A stretch of 64,000 nucleotides of DNA from Bacteroidales bacterium (GTDB taxonomy: Bacteria; Bacteroidota; Bacteroidia; Bacteroidales; JAQUTK01): the NCBI GenBank assembly GCA_028709785.1, contig JAQUTK010000011.1:1-64000 (forward strand), read 5' to 3'. The position numbers were made by a program, and so were the translations under genes. Of this stretch, positions 40,744-52,505 are shown piece after piece. Under the pieces are notes generated by a model. It saw only the letters and a list, made by a program, of their open reading frames with translations, did no database searches and was not told the DNA's origin. Numbering within the stretch: the stretch's first letter is position 1; the number at the start of each line of letters is the position of its first letter.

Positions 40744-41151
40744 TTATGCCGGCTTTCCATAGAGGAAAAAAAGGACCAACAATAGGAATATAACAGTACT
40801 TGCTATCCAAGAGCTAAGAACGACCCATTTGGGATAAAGTCTATGTTCTTTCTCAAGTAGTCGGCACTTATCCAGTATTTTCGTATTGTCAAACATAATA
40901 CCTATTGAATATGAAAAAACGGCTGAGATCAGAAGTCCTCCATTGTACATGATTTTTTGCGGTATTATTATTGAAATAGCACTAAGAAAAAGCTGGATAA
41001 GCATGCATAACGAAAATATATTAAAACACACCATACCCACGGCGAATACGGTAGCTGACTTTTCTGGATATCCCATACCTCTTCCTTTACGCGTGTGGTG
41101 TGACCAAACATAATAGTACACCTGTTGATACAATGCAACTAAGCTTTTCAT
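40744..41151 (-). CDS. Small membrane protein of unknown function
   Basis: The 135-residue product has three predicted membrane segments (SATVFAVGMVCFNIFSLCML; IMYNGGLLISAVFSYSIGIM; VVLSSWIASTVIFLLLVLFF) and a basic N-terminal region. I recognise no family. It lies 43 bases downstream of lepA on the same strand and could be the last gene of the pyrG-yidC-lepA operon. The wide gap after it (to 40548) has no obvious terminator. Confidence 0.6.
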   Translation of the reverse strand: MKSLVALYQQVYYYVWSHHTRKGRGMGYPEKSATVFAVGMVCFNIFSLCMLIQLFLSAISIIIPQKIMYNGGLLISAVFSYSIGIMFDNTKILDKCRLLEKEHRLYPKWVVLSSWIASTVIFLLLVLFFLYGKPA

Positions 41152-41194
41152 CTCGTTATTCCGATCGTTTCTTTCTGATATTTTGACAAAACTC

Positions 41195-42982
41195 TTAATC
41201 TAATTTCAAGACGGCAAGGAATGCTTTTTGTGGCACTTCCACATTGCCAATCTGCTTCATTCGTTTCTTACCCTTCTTTTGTTTCTCAAGAAGTTTTCTT
41301 TTTCGGGAGATATCACCACCATAACATTTTGCTGTTACATCTTTGCGCACCGCCTTGATTGTTTCGCGGGCAATAATTTTTGCTCCGATCGCAGCCTGTA
41401 CCGCTATGTCAAATTGCTGACGTGGAATCAGTTCCTGAAGCTTTTCACACATCCTGCGTCCAAAGTTATAAGCATTGTCCACATGCGTAAGCGTGGAGAG
41501 AGCATCAACCGGTTCGCCGTTGAGCAGGATATCTAGCTTGACCAGTTTGGATGGGCGATAGCCATTCAGGTGATAATCAAATGATGCGTATCCTTTGGAG
41601 ATACTTTTCAGTCTGTCGTAAAAGTCAATCACAATCTCTCCCAAAGGAATATCATAAAATATCTCCACACGGTTGCCGGAGATATACTCTTGCTTGACCA
41701 GTTCGCCGCGCTTCCCTAAGCAAAGAGTCATGATCGGTCCGATATAATCGGTTGTCGTAATGATTGAGGCACGTATATAGGGTTCTTCAATACGGTCAAT
41801 CATGGCGGGGTCGGGGAGTCCCGACGGATTGTGAACCTCCAGCTTTTCTTCTTTCTTTGTATATACAATGTATGATACGTTTGGCACCGTCGTGATTACG
41901 TTCATGTCAAACTCTCTATCCAGGCGCTCCTGGACGATTTCCATGTGAAGAAGTCCGAGAAATCCGCAGCGAAATCCAAATCCCAAGGCCACAGAAGATT
42001 CGGGTTGAAAAGTCAGAGAAGCATCATTGAGTTGGAGCTTTTCCAGTGACGAACGAAGATTCTCAAACTCTTCTGTTTCTATCGGATAGACACCCGCATA
42101 CACCATCGGTTTTACTTCTTCAAATCCGGCAATCCGTTCTTTGCACGGATTCATCACATGTGTGATGGTATCACCGACTTTTACCTCGCGTGATGTCTTT
42201 ATTCCTGAGATAATATAACCCACATTGCCGGCACTAACTTCGGCGCAAGGAGCCATATCCAGTTTTAAAACGCCGACTTCATCGGCTTCATATTCTTTGT
42301 TTGTCGCAAAAAACTTGACTTCATCTCCTTTTCGGATCGTTCCATTGACAATCTTGAAATACGCAATAATTCCTCTGAAAGGATTGAAAACAGAGTCGAA
42401 GATCAGTGCCTGCAAAGGAGCATTGGGATCACCGACCGGCGCATGAATACGGTGAACAATAGCTTCCAGAATCTCATCGACACCCTGTCCGGTCTTTCCG
42501 CTTGCACGGATAATTTCTTCTCGTTTGCATCCAAGCAGTTCGATGATTTGATCTTCCACTTCATCCGGACGCGCGCTGTCCAGATCCACCTTATTGACAA
42601 TAGGGATGATCTCGAGATCATGCTCAATTGCCATGTATAGGTTCGATATGGTTTGAGCCTGAATGCCCTGCGCTGCGTCAACGATAAGCAGAGCACCTTC
42701 GCAGGAGGCGATGGAACGTGATACTTCATACGAGAAGTCCACATGTCCGGGAGTGTCAATCAGATTTAGTATATAGTTTTCTCCGTTGTAAAAATAGTCC
42801 ATCTGGATGGCGTGACTCTTGATCGTGATACCACGTTCGCGTTCCAGGTCCATGTTGTCGAGCACTTGCTCTTTCATCTCTTTTCCTTGAACGGTGTGTG
42901 TATATTCCAGTAAGCGGTCGGCCAAGGTACTCTTACCATGGTCTATATGAGCGATAATACAAAAGTTGCGGATCTTCTTCAT
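41195..42982 (-). CDS. lepA: Elongation factor 4 (LepA)
   Basis: Ribosomal GTPase related to EF-G. The 595-residue protein has the G motifs AHIDHGKST (11-19), DTPGHVDF and NKVDLD. LepA-specific domains follow ([19 protein letters not shown], the C-terminal Lys-rich [10 protein letters not shown]). The length is normal. It is 34 bases after yidC, third in the pyrG-yidC-lepA operon. Confidence 0.97.
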   Translation of the reverse strand: MKKIRNFCIIAHIDHGKSTLADRLLEYTHTVQGKEMKEQVLDNMDLERERGITIKSHAIQMDYFYNGENYILNLIDTPGHVDFSYEVSRSIASCEGALLIVDAAQGIQAQTISNLYMAIEHDLEIIPIVNKVDLDSARPDEVEDQIIELLGCKREEIIRASGKTGQGVDEILEAIVHRIHAPVGDPNAPLQALIFDSVFNPFRGIIAYFKIVNGTIRKGDEVKFFATNKEYEADEVGVLKLDMAPCAEVSAGNVGYIISGIKTSREVKVGDTITHVMNPCKERIAGFEEVKPMVYAGVYPIETEEFENLRSSLEKLQLNDASLTFQPESSVALGFGFRCGFLGLLHMEIVQERLDREFDMNVITTVPNVSYIVYTKKEEKLEVHNPSGLPDPAMIDRIEEPYIRASIITTTDYIGPIMTLCLGKRGELVKQEYISGNRVEIFYDIPLGEIVIDFYDRLKSISKGYASFDYHLNGYRPSKLVKLDILLNGEPVDALSTLTHVDNAYNFGRRMCEKLQELIPRQQFDIAVQAAIGAKIIARETIKAVRKDVTAKCYGGDISRKRKLLEKQKKGKKRMKQIGNVEVPQKAFLAVLKLD

Positions 42983-43016
42983 TCAAATAGCTATGTTCTT
43001 AAAAACGTTTCGTTAC

Positions 43017-44954
43017 TTATTTTCTTTTCCCCCGCTGTGTTTGTTGTTTGCGCAAAGCCTCCTGTTGTTGTTTTTGAGCTTCCATCAAACGGTTCATAAA
43101 CCCGTTTGTCTTTCTTGGACGTTTCTTGTTCTCTTCCAGTTTGGCCAGCAGCTTCTCTTCATTAATGAAATAGCGGAAGACTAATGTCTGACCGATAGAG
43201 ATCAACGATGATAACAGGTAGTAATAGCAAAGTCCGGATGAATATTGATTAAAGAACACCAGGAAAGTGACCGGCATCAGGTACATCATCCATTTCATAC
43301 CCGGCATCTGCTGTTGTCCGGTGTTGCTCATATCCATGTTAAACTTCGTATAGATAATATTTACGATAGTCATAAGCAAGCAGAACAGGCTGATATGGTT
43401 TCCGTACAAATAACTGACCAGAGGGATGTTTCCTTTCCACGTTAAAATGGCATCGTACGTCGAAAGATCCTGTGCCCAAAGGAAAGGTTCCTGACGAAGT
43501 TCAATAGCCGAAGGGAAGAACATAAACAAAGCAATGAGAATGGGCATCTGAAGTAGCATCGGCAGACATCCGCTCATCGGACTTGCTCCCGCACGACTAT
43601 ACAGTTCCATCGTTGCTTTTTGTCTCTCCATCGCTTTGTCTTCACCTTTCAATCGTTCGTTGATTTCTTCCACCTGCGGACGAAGCACGCGCATTTTTGC
43701 GCTTGACATATATGATTTATAGGTCAGCGGGAAGAGAATCATTTTGATGATCAATGTCAACAAAAAGATAATGATACCAAAGCTACTGATATATTTGCCC
43801 AGAAAGTCAAACAAAGGAATCACCATGATCTTGTTGAACCAACGGAAGATGATGTTACCCAGCGGAACCAACCGCTGAATCTCCAGTTTGTCTTCGCTGG
43901 CAACTCCCTTGTCGTATCTGCCTAAAGTCGGATAATGATTGGGGCCCAGATAGATGCGGAAGTCATTGGACAGTTTACCTTGCGGATCAAAGGCAGCCGT
44001 CATCTTGGATGAAAAACTGCTCAAGTAAGGTGAAGTTTCATCCGTGATGACTTTAGATGCGATATCAGCGGATAGGAATGGTTCTTCCGCAATCAGGATC
44101 GTAGAGAAAAACTGATCCTTATAGGCAATCCACTTTGTCTTGCTACGCAGCTCTTTTGAATCATCTTTCGATTCACTCAAGTTTTCGACATCATCGGCGG
44201 CATACTTGTAATATAAGCCGACATATCTCTTCTCAAACGTACGCCCTTTTTCCTGTTGACGCAATTTTGAGTTCCACTCAATATCCACAGAGTTCACTCC
44301 CGGTGACAATATGGAGGCCATGTTGTTGGTCTGGATGGAGAAGCGAATCATGTATTCCTTTGGATATATCGTGTACACATGATCAATATAGCTGTCAGTA
44401 CCTGCGATCAGGCGCATTGTAAGCTGTGTAGAATCAGCATTTGAGACAATAGGAAGCGACTCAAAAAAGAAATTGGATGTATTGATTATCCGGTTGTCGG
44501 CAGTCACATAGGTTGCGTTGAATGACGACTCTTCTCCATCAAACAAGATCAATGGCAGAGAATCATGTGTTTGGTAATTCTTTAACTGAGCAGTGCGGAT
44601 GCGTCCACCTTTTGTGCTGACAGAAAGCTTAAGTACTTCGTTTTCCAGATTGGTTATGGTATCGGTGCCAATAGCAGCCTTTCCGAATGCACCAAAAAGT
44701 CTGGTGAGCTCTTTTGCTTTCAATGAGTCTGAAGAAATCGTATCCAGCATTTGCTGGATCGAACTGTTGGTACTTTTATCTATGTTTCGAGCATCAACAG
44801 CATTGTTGATTTGTTCGGTCAGTTCAGTCTGTTTGATCGAATCCTGATAACGTTGTCTTGCAGCTATCTGTTCGGGAGTTGGTTGGTTAATCCATGCCAT
44901 TGCGGCTAGAACAACGGCCAATAATGAAAAACCGATTAGCGTGTTTTTATCCAT
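43017..44954 (-). CDS. yidC: Membrane protein insertase YidC
   Basis: Inserts and folds inner-membrane proteins with or without Sec. The 645-residue Bacteroidetes form starts MDKNTLIGFSLLAVVLAAMA (first membrane helix). It has a large periplasmic beta-sandwich domain (about 60-360) and a C-terminal 60KD_IMP domain with five helices (IISSFG-type start ISSFGIIIFLLTLIIKMILF; CLPMLLQMPILIALFMFFP). It ends in a Gln/Arg/Lys-rich ribosome-binding tail. It is second in the pyrG-yidC-lepA operon. Confidence 0.96.
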   Translation of the reverse strand: MDKNTLIGFSLLAVVLAAMAWINQPTPEQIAARQRYQDSIKQTELTEQINNAVDARNIDKSTNSSIQQMLDTISSDSLKAKELTRLFGAFGKAAIGTDTITNLENEVLKLSVSTKGGRIRTAQLKNYQTHDSLPLILFDGEESSFNATYVTADNRIINTSNFFFESLPIVSNADSTQLTMRLIAGTDSYIDHVYTIYPKEYMIRFSIQTNNMASILSPGVNSVDIEWNSKLRQQEKGRTFEKRYVGLYYKYAADDVENLSESKDDSKELRSKTKWIAYKDQFFSTILIAEEPFLSADIASKVITDETSPYLSSFSSKMTAAFDPQGKLSNDFRIYLGPNHYPTLGRYDKGVASEDKLEIQRLVPLGNIIFRWFNKIMVIPLFDFLGKYISSFGIIIFLLTLIIKMILFPLTYKSYMSSAKMRVLRPQVEEINERLKGEDKAMERQKATMELYSRAGASPMSGCLPMLLQMPILIALFMFFPSAIELRQEPFLWAQDLSTYDAILTWKGNIPLVSYLYGNHISLFCLLMTIVNIIYTKFNMDMSNTGQQQMPGMKWMMYLMPVTFLVFFNQYSSGLCYYYLLSSLISIGQTLVFRYFINEEKLLAKLEENKKRPRKTNGFMNRLMEAQKQQQEALRKQQTQRGKRK

Positions 44955-44981
44955 TAATAGTCAATATTTATTGATGAGAAA

Positions 44982-46616
<1,635 letters not shown>

Positions 46617-46639
46617 TTAAACATCGCTATTTGAAACCG

Positions 46640-46647
46640 CAAAAATA
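46640..46647 (-). promoter_or_regulatory. pyrG operon promoter -7 element
   Basis: CAAAAATA on the plus strand is TATTTTTG on the minus strand, 41 bases before the pyrG start. Confidence 0.45.
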
Positions 46648-46693
46648 CGAATAAAATATGAATGCTTCCCATGATTCCAGATTTAAAAAGCAG

Positions 46694-46729
46694 TTTGTAT
46701 CTCTATTTTATTCAAAAGGATTATCTTTG
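46694..46729 (+). promoter_or_regulatory. Promoter of the DUF3078 gene
   Basis: TTTG (46694-46697), 24 bases (longer than the usual 19-21), then TATCTTTG (46722-46729). The ATG follows at 46747. Confidence 0.5.
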
Positions 46730-46746
46730 CGGAAATATATTTTAGA

Positions 46747-48303
46747 ATGAAACGGATATTACAGACACTCTTTGCTTTGTTTTTAACAGGGGCTATGAGT
46801 ACTTTTGCTCAGGATACGTTGAATTATAAAAATGAATTGCCTCTTTCTTCTCCGGATTCAACGGTAGTTGATTCGATACAGTTATTGCAGAAAGAATATG
46901 AATCTGCGAAAAACTCTAATGCCTTAAAACCGTTGTTGAATATGATGGCCAATGAGGTTCTGAGGGAACTTAAGATAGCCCGGGAAGATTCCATTCGTCT
47001 CTCTGCTCAAAAACGTCACGAAGATTCCATCAATAATCCGAGAATGCCTTATTATATTGCGATGGACAGACGTGCTGACTCTTTGATCTCGATAGCAAGA
47101 CAGATTTTTGAAGTGCCCGCAGACTCTCTTTTGGACGATACATCTTTTAATCCTGACACCATTATTTTCAATGAGCTTTTTTATCCGATCGTTGTCATGA
47201 AAGACTTTGTCTACGACGGAAAGAAGCTGGCTAATTTTCATGATACGTTTAAGGTAAAAGTACCGTCATTCTCTCTCCCGATGCCGCCCAATTCGTTAGC
47301 ATATACCTATAAGGACTCTTTGGCTCAGTCTGCTCTGCGCTATTTGATTTTGAATCATCCGGAACTGATCAGCTACACAGAGGAAATGCTTACAAAAGGG
47401 GCAATCAAGACGGAAGTACTTCCGACAAAGCCTACTTTGGCTGATCTCAGCAATTTACCTCCGGCGGTGGTAACGGCCGACAAAGTGTCTTTAAAGATGA
47501 AAAAGCCAAGTTACTGGAATACCAAGGGAAAACTGAATCTAAACTTTTCACAGGCCTATCTGAGTGATAACTGGGGAGGAGATAATAATGTAGCTCTCTA
47601 CCCTGATTTGAGACTGGATGCAAATTACAATGACTTAAAGAGAATTACCTGGGAAAATTACTTGACATATTATTTGGGATTTACTACTTTACCTGAAAAA
47701 GTCAATGGACGTTCGTATCAGATTGCTCCTGATGAGTTGAGATTAAATTCTCAGTTAGGACTAAAAGCGATCGCCCGATGGAGCTACACCGTTACGGCGA
47801 CTCTGAAGACACAAACCTTTCAACAATATTCAGGGAAAAACGTTGTTAAAGCTTTCCTTTCTCCCGGATACTTTGATTTAAGTGTGGGTATGCGATATCG
47901 TTATCAAAACAAACCCGGCACCTTTACAATTACTTTCAATATAGACCCGTTGGTTTACGCTAATAGGTTTGTTATGGATACGGCAAAAGTTGATCAAAAA
48001 AGATATGGCATCCGGGCTGATCGAAAAAGTAAAGAGACGGTAAATGGATTGAAGATTACATCGGATATAAATTGGCAGATTGTAAAAAATATCTCTTACG
48101 TAGGTCGATTCTTATATAGATCTCCTTATGATGAAACGTATATGGAGTTGTATAATACGTTTACCTTTAGAGTAACAAGTAGCTTTTCGCCTGTGCTCAA
48201 AATTAATCTTATATATAATGATGCTCGCAAAAGACAGCCGGGAGAGAATTCCTATTTGCAATATCAGGAGACACTTGGCTTCGGATTTAATTTCTGGTGG
48301 TAA
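46747..48303 (+). CDS. DUF3078 outer-membrane protein
   Basis: The 518-residue product has a signal peptide (residues 1-21, ending MSTFAQ). A charged helical middle (about 30-240) has many Asp/Glu/Lys residues, and a C-terminal DUF3078 beta-barrel (about 255-518) carries the hallmark LNFSQAYLSDNWGGDNN. It ends in an aromatic residue pair (FNFWW), as usual for barrel insertion. The role is unknown, probably an outer-membrane channel or assembly factor. It is upstream of tRNA-Arg. Confidence 0.85.
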   Translation: MKRILQTLFALFLTGAMSTFAQDTLNYKNELPLSSPDSTVVDSIQLLQKEYESAKNSNALKPLLNMMANEVLRELKIAREDSIRLSAQKRHEDSINNPRMPYYIAMDRRADSLISIARQIFEVPADSLLDDTSFNPDTIIFNELFYPIVVMKDFVYDGKKLANFHDTFKVKVPSFSLPMPPNSLAYTYKDSLAQSALRYLILNHPELISYTEEMLTKGAIKTEVLPTKPTLADLSNLPPAVVTADKVSLKMKKPSYWNTKGKLNLNFSQAYLSDNWGGDNNVALYPDLRLDANYNDLKRITWENYLTYYLGFTTLPEKVNGRSYQIAPDELRLNSQLGLKAIARWSYTVTATLKTQTFQQYSGKNVVKAFLSPGYFDLSVGMRYRYQNKPGTFTITFNIDPLVYANRFVMDTAKVDQKRYGIRADRKSKETVNGLKITSDINWQIVKNISYVGRFLYRSPYDETYMELYNTFTFRVTSSFSPVLKINLIYNDARKRQPGENSYLQYQETLGFGFNFWW

Positions 48304-48367
48304 GGCTGTTGCTCTCTGACTGCTCCTTCACAAAAGCATTCGGGCGTTAAAAAAGTAAGCGCATCGC

Positions 48368-48396
48368 TTGCTTTCATGGAAAAAATGCTACCTTTG
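48368..48396 (+). promoter_or_regulatory. tRNA-Arg promoter
   Basis: TTG (48368-48370), 18 bases, TACCTTTG (48389-48396). The tRNA begins 22 bases after the -7 box. Confidence 0.65.
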
Positions 48397-48418
48397 TGGC
48401 CGTAAAACAGTTTGTAAT

Positions 48419-48490
48419 GCACCTATAGTTCAATGGATAGAATATCGGATTCCGGTTCCGACGATTGGGGTTCGAGTCCCCATAGGTGTA
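48419..48490 (+). tRNA. tRNA-Arg (anticodon CCG)
   Basis: A 72-base cloverleaf: 7-bp acceptor stem GCACCTA/TAGGTGT (first pair G-T), a D arm, anticodon stem TCGGA/TCCGA with loop TTCCGGT (anticodon CCG, reading CGG), and a T arm with GGTTCGAGTCC. The discriminator A is encoded and CCA is not. Confidence 0.9.
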
Positions 48491-48612
48491 CAAAGCTCGG
48501 CGTTTATCTCCCATACACATTGTTCATAAGTTTTCAGAACGGAAGATGACAACCGTCCGGTGTCTCGTCTGTGTTTCGTTGGATAGAAGTAAAATACGAT
48601 AGAACAAGGCAA

Positions 48613-48652
48613 AATAGTCCACAAAATAAAACTTTGTGGACTATTCTTTTTT
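48613..48652 (+). terminator. Intrinsic terminator downstream of tRNA-Arg
   Basis: AATAGTCCACAAA (48613-48625) and TTTGTGGACTATT (48633-48645) form a perfect 13-bp stem with a 7-base loop followed by CTTTTTT. It probably ends the tRNA transcript. Confidence 0.8.
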
Positions 48653-48701
48653 ATCGAATTTCTGCATCTCATCGGCTCATCCAATAAAGAACGGGTGAGT
48701 C

Positions 48702-50072
48702 CTAAAAGGCCCGAACTGCTCTAACATTCCATGAGCTTGTTTTATAGGGACTACCAGAAGCTTGTGAGCCTGAGGAAAATGATTGAGTCCAAGCATCCCT
48801 ATCACTCTTCTCTGAAGAACTCCAATAAATGGGTGCATAGGTCACAAAAGCATGACCTCCGTTCGCAAGCAGTGTGGCTTCAATAATGTTTTTCTGGACA
48901 TACATTTGATTTAATTCATCTTTTGATGGCAAGAACCAATCTGAGTAACCTGAGAAAGAATAATTATCACAAACTTTTGCGGCATATGACCCCTCACCTT
49001 GTACTCTAACAATCGCTGCGGTGTTAGTTTGACCGGTTCCAATTTCTGTTCCTGTGGCTCCGGTAGATATAGAACTGCCATTATTCCACTTTATCCCGTC
49101 TTCTTGGTCTTCTTTTGCACAGACCAAACCGTGTTGTTCACCTTCTACATAGCCCGGATCATTCGGTTGAAAAAGATAAAAAATGACACCGCCAAATGCA
49201 TAATCACCAACAGTATAGATTCTGACTTCTATTTCCTGACTATATGAAATTCCTGCATTATTAACCACATAAGTTTTAATATAATAGGTCTTTCCAGATG
49301 AAATTCCTTTCGTAAGTGTACCTGAAAACGAGCCTGTTCCATCTTTACAAACAAGTGTATAATCAGCAACAGTAGGATTAGGACTTTCAGAATAGCAAAA
49401 CCCTTTTTCTATTATTGTTCCTCCTCCTGATATAACAAGGCTATTGCAGAGAATGCTATTTGAAGAAATAACATCTATTTTTGGCTTAATTACTTCTGCT
49501 GGTTGATTGGTTAAATAATTATCTTTCCATACAGGAACCCCATTTTCCAGCATCAACACTTTCCCGTCTAGTGAAGGCGCGATGGTATTCCATTGAGTCC
49601 CATCCCAGTATTTCATTTCTCCTACCGTTGTACCATCAGGACAAGTACCGGTATTGCCAGAGGCATTACCTGCCGATTTGGCATATAGCGCATATGGAAC
49701 ACTTAACAACTTACTGGAACTAAGAAGAGAATAACTCGTACCCCCGCTCAAGTCGTAACTGGTACTTATATTGACATTACCATTCTCCCATTTGATACCG
49801 GAAAAAGTGCCGGATATTACATTACCTCCACCAATTTCCAAAGTCAGCAGTCCGTTTTCGTTTGTGGTAACATGGTGCGACTCACTGTAGATCACAGTGG
49901 GAAGAAATGACCCCTGTGTAATAGAAACCAATACACCTATTAATTGATTCTTGATTAATTCTCCACTTTCGTCGCGAACCACAGCCTGATAACTCATTTT
50001 CTCGGGCACTTGTGCTAACAGACAAGATACTATTGACAGGAAAAACAACAATAAGATTGATGCTCGTTTCAT
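48702..50072 (-). CDS. Secreted protein with C-terminal DUF1566/Lcl-like domain
   Basis: The 456-residue product has a signal peptide (residues 1-20, ending CLLAQ). An N-terminal part is of a type common in Bacteroidetes surface proteins (VPEKMSYQAVVRDESGELI; SGTFSGIKWENGN), followed by a short linker with GTQWNTIAPSLDGKVLML and a fibronectin-like region (about 195-285). The C-terminal DUF1566/Lcl domain contains GGVIFYLFQPNDPGY, DWFLPSKDELNQMY and YWSSSEKSD. It is probably surface-exposed, but no T9SS sorting domain is visible in this chain. It is downstream in an operon with the T9SS-sorted protein (6-base gap). Confidence 0.82.
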   Translation of the reverse strand: MKRASILLLFFLSIVSCLLAQVPEKMSYQAVVRDESGELIKNQLIGVLVSITQGSFLPTVIYSESHHVTTNENGLLTLEIGGGNVISGTFSGIKWENGNVNISTSYDLSGGTSYSLLSSSKLLSVPYALYAKSAGNASGNTGTCPDGTTVGEMKYWDGTQWNTIAPSLDGKVLMLENGVPVWKDNYLTNQPAEVIKPKIDVISSNSILCNSLVISGGGTIIEKGFCYSESPNPTVADYTLVCKDGTGSFSGTLTKGISSGKTYYIKTYVVNNAGISYSQEIEVRIYTVGDYAFGGVIFYLFQPNDPGYVEGEQHGLVCAKEDQEDGIKWNNGSSISTGATGTEIGTGQTNTAAIVRVQGEGSYAAKVCDNYSFSGYSDWFLPSKDELNQMYVQKNIIEATLLANGGHAFVTYAPIYWSSSEKSDRDAWTQSFSSGSQASGSPYKTSSWNVRAVRAF

Positions 50073-50078
50073 ATTCTT

Positions 50079-50567
50079 TTAGTTTTTGATGATTTTAAAT
50101 GTTTTTACTACCGTATTCTTCTTGAGAATCTTCACAAAGTAAGTTGCAGGGACAAAATTGCTCATATTTATACTTGTCACATTACTTACAAGCACTTTGT
50201 GAAGCAAGAGCTTTCCCTTCGCGTCGAATAATTGAAAGTTTAAGGTTGAAAGTTCCATATTGTCTGAAGAAAGATGTAATATATTTTTAACAGGATTTGG
50301 ATAAGCAGAAATAGTCAGCTTAATACTCTCAGCCTCATCAATCGATGAGATCACCGATATTTCATAAGGCTGTTGTACACCTTCAGATACAGAACCATTC
50401 GTGCCATTTAATTTTTGGGTTCCGATTTGTCCAATGGAATAGCAGACTGAGCCACCACTACCTATAGCTTTACCACCTGATGCTATAATCGTTTTCTGTG
50501 CTTGTAATCCTGTTATCCCAAGCCAGAGTAAAAGAAGCACACTTAATCTCAATTGTTTGTATTGCAT
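50079..50567 (-). CDS. Small protein with type IX secretion sorting domain
   Basis: The 162-residue product has a signal peptide (about 1-24, WLGITGLQAQ). A short mature part of some 50 residues has SGGKAIGSGGSVCYSIGQIG and GSVSEGVQQPYEI. A C-terminal type A sorting domain follows (SAYPNPVKNILHLSS; LFDAKGKLLLHKVL; YFVKILKKNTVVKTFKIIK), the signal for export by T9SS and surface attachment. The start at 50567 is preferred over 50615, since the latter puts 16 polar residues before the signal. It is the first gene of the operon. The CTD implies the genome encodes a T9SS, which is not in this window. Confidence 0.85.
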   Translation of the reverse strand: MQYKQLRLSVLLLLWLGITGLQAQKTIIASGGKAIGSGGSVCYSIGQIGTQKLNGTNGSVSEGVQQPYEISVISSIDEAESIKLTISAYPNPVKNILHLSSDNMELSTLNFQLFDAKGKLLLHKVLVSNVTSINMSNFVPATYFVKILKKNTVVKTFKIIKN

Positions 50568-50704
50568 ATACGACCTATATATATTTCTACTCAAGAAACT
50601 ACAATTCGAACTCAACTACAGAAAACTCATATGTAGCTAAAACACATTGCGAAAGTAATATAAATATTTTAAAATATAAGAAATAAGAGAGATGTTTGCA
50701 GATA

Positions 50705-52489
50705 CTATGAATAAAAAAAGAAATCCATCTTCTTCTTTCTCTCTGTCAGCCAGTTGGAATTATCAAAGAGCGCCGGGGAGAATCCTCTTTTTGAAGATTT
50801 TGACGGCTCGATTGGTACATAGCGGCCATTGGTCAGATTGAAGGCGAAGGTCGCTTCACCACATTTGCCCAGGTTTCTGAACTTTACCTTTTGTACATGA
50901 ATCGTACATTGATTGGTGTCGTTGTCGCGCACCACCGCAAATCCAAAATCTGTTTTGTTGAAGAAGTTCGCCGAACCGTTGATGGTGTATAAGTCCGGCA
51001 CCGCAAACTTCTTGGTCACAGGGTCTTTCTCTATCTTACGGGGATGCGCCACCAGTACGACCAGTGTGTCTGTGCTGATGGCAAAGTTCGTCAGTTTGTC
51101 CAGAAAGCGGCTGATGTATGTTGTCTCCTTTTCTCCGTTCTTAAATTGATGTTCCAATCGGTTGTAAGGGTCAATGACCAACATCTTGATCCCATTTCTG
51201 CGTACCAGTTCGCGTGCTTTGGATATGATGTTATCCACGCGATATCCCTCTTTGGGGCCGATAGAAAATACATTCTCCTTCAAAAAGTCACATACTTCGC
51301 TGTATTCGTCCATCGAGGTGATCCCTTTTTTAAAGATCTTTCCCGTCAGCTTCTCCGCCAGTTTTGCATAGTGGCGTTGCACCGGAAGATTTTCCGGACT
51401 GAAGTAGGCTGTTTTCCATCCATGCTTCAGGATCATGTTGATGACGATCTGATCCATGAACTCCGATTTGCCACTGCCGGGAATACCGGTCACCACACAA
51501 AGTCTTCCGGTTTCCAATGTCAGGTAAGGATCCAGGTTGTCATATCCGATGCTCAGACCCGGCTGTAGTCCGTTTTCAAAAAGCTCGTACAACTCGTCTT
51601 TCACATCCTCCGCAGTTACCACACCCTCCAATGGACACTCCGGTGCCTGTTGCAGACAGACCTGCAAACTTTCCACCCCGTACTTTTGCAGGTGTTCATT
51701 GGCATCCTTGCAATCCTTGCCGTAGGTCACCACCCGGCACCGCTCTTTACCAAAGCGTCGTAGCAATTCCTTGCACAGCATCTTTCCCTTCTCATCTGTA
51801 TCGACGGCGATATAAATGATCTCTTTATTTTCAAAATGCGACTCGACAAAAGGGTTCAGCCATTCCAGATTATCATTCGCCCCATTGGGTACGCTGATCA
51901 CGTCGTAGTGTCCGGCAGCCATAAAACTCATGGCATCCGGTTCCCCCTCGGTGAGGATGCATTCTTTGGTATCCTTGATGCCGTCGATATTCCAGGGAGT
52001 CAGTTTGGCTCCTGCCACCAGAGCAAAATGTTTTTCTGCATCCCGATACTTGGTGTTTACCAGTTCGTCGTCCACAAAATAATTAAATCCCATACACCTG
52101 ACTTGCTTTCCGACAGCCGACATGAAATGCATCTCCTCCGAGATCAACATCTTCTGAAGCACCTCTTGCGGGATGCACCGTTGCTCGACGAAGTAGCGAA
52201 CCAGTTCGTCGCTCAGCATCGTTTTGTTTGAGTCAAACACCGGTCTGCGAAAATGAGCAGGAACCTCCGCGTTGCATCTCTTCTCCCGATCCGGCTTTTG
52301 TTCACCCGGCTTGAGCGCTCTACCCGCCCAGTTGCAATAGAAACAGCGGAAAGCGCCGGTGGTTGTATCAATAAACAGTGACTTGTCTCTCTTGTCTTTG
52401 CGTCTGTCAGCACACACCGGACAGTGCGCTTTTACCTTTTTGCCCTCTTTGGCCGTTACAATCCTGTAACCCTCGTAGTTAAAATCCAT
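50705..52489 (-). CDS. Twinkle/T7 gp4-like primase-helicase
   Basis: The 594-residue product combines, in order, a zinc ribbon (CPVC and CFYC, about residues 21-55), a toprim domain (ILTEGEPDAMSF at about 180; IYIAVDTDEKGK at about 225) and a DnaB/RecA-like helicase core. The core has Walker A VTGIPGSGKSEF (about 335) and Walker B MLVIDPYNRL. This layout matches phage T7 gp4 and mitochondrial Twinkle, which open and/or prime DNA. The base composition by eye is more G+C-rich than in flanking genes. It follows the Lin1244 gene by 16 bases. It is probably from a phage or integrative element, but no integrase, capsid or relaxase is nearby. Confidence 0.85.
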   Translation of the reverse strand: MDFNYEGYRIVTAKEGKKVKAHCPVCADRRKDKRDKSLFIDTTTGAFRCFYCNWAGRALKPGEQKPDREKRCNAEVPAHFRRPVFDSNKTMLSDELVRYFVEQRCIPQEVLQKMLISEEMHFMSAVGKQVRCMGFNYFVDDELVNTKYRDAEKHFALVAGAKLTPWNIDGIKDTKECILTEGEPDAMSFMAAGHYDVISVPNGANDNLEWLNPFVESHFENKEIIYIAVDTDEKGKMLCKELLRRFGKERCRVVTYGKDCKDANEHLQKYGVESLQVCLQQAPECPLEGVVTAEDVKDELYELFENGLQPGLSIGYDNLDPYLTLETGRLCVVTGIPGSGKSEFMDQIVINMILKHGWKTAYFSPENLPVQRHYAKLAEKLTGKIFKKGITSMDEYSEVCDFLKENVFSIGPKEGYRVDNIISKARELVRRNGIKMLVIDPYNRLEHQFKNGEKETTYISRFLDKLTNFAISTDTLVVLVAHPRKIEKDPVTKKFAVPDLYTINGSANFFNKTDFGFAVVRDNDTNQCTIHVQKVKFRNLGKCGEATFAFNLTNGRYVPIEPSKSSKRGFSPALFDNSNWLTERKKKMDFFFYS

Positions 52490-52505
52490 CTTGTTAACGT
52501 TCTGA

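Noticed and set aside
48352-48374. Short hairpin after the DUF3078 gene as terminator
   Set aside because: A 10-bp stem with one mismatch and loop CAT, but no T tract follows and it overlaps the tRNA-Arg promoter; too weak to call.
48430-48684. 84-residue open frame on the minus strand across tRNA-Arg
   Set aside because: It translates the antisense of the tRNA (the CTPMGTRTPIVG type of spurious peptide) and the tRNA terminator.
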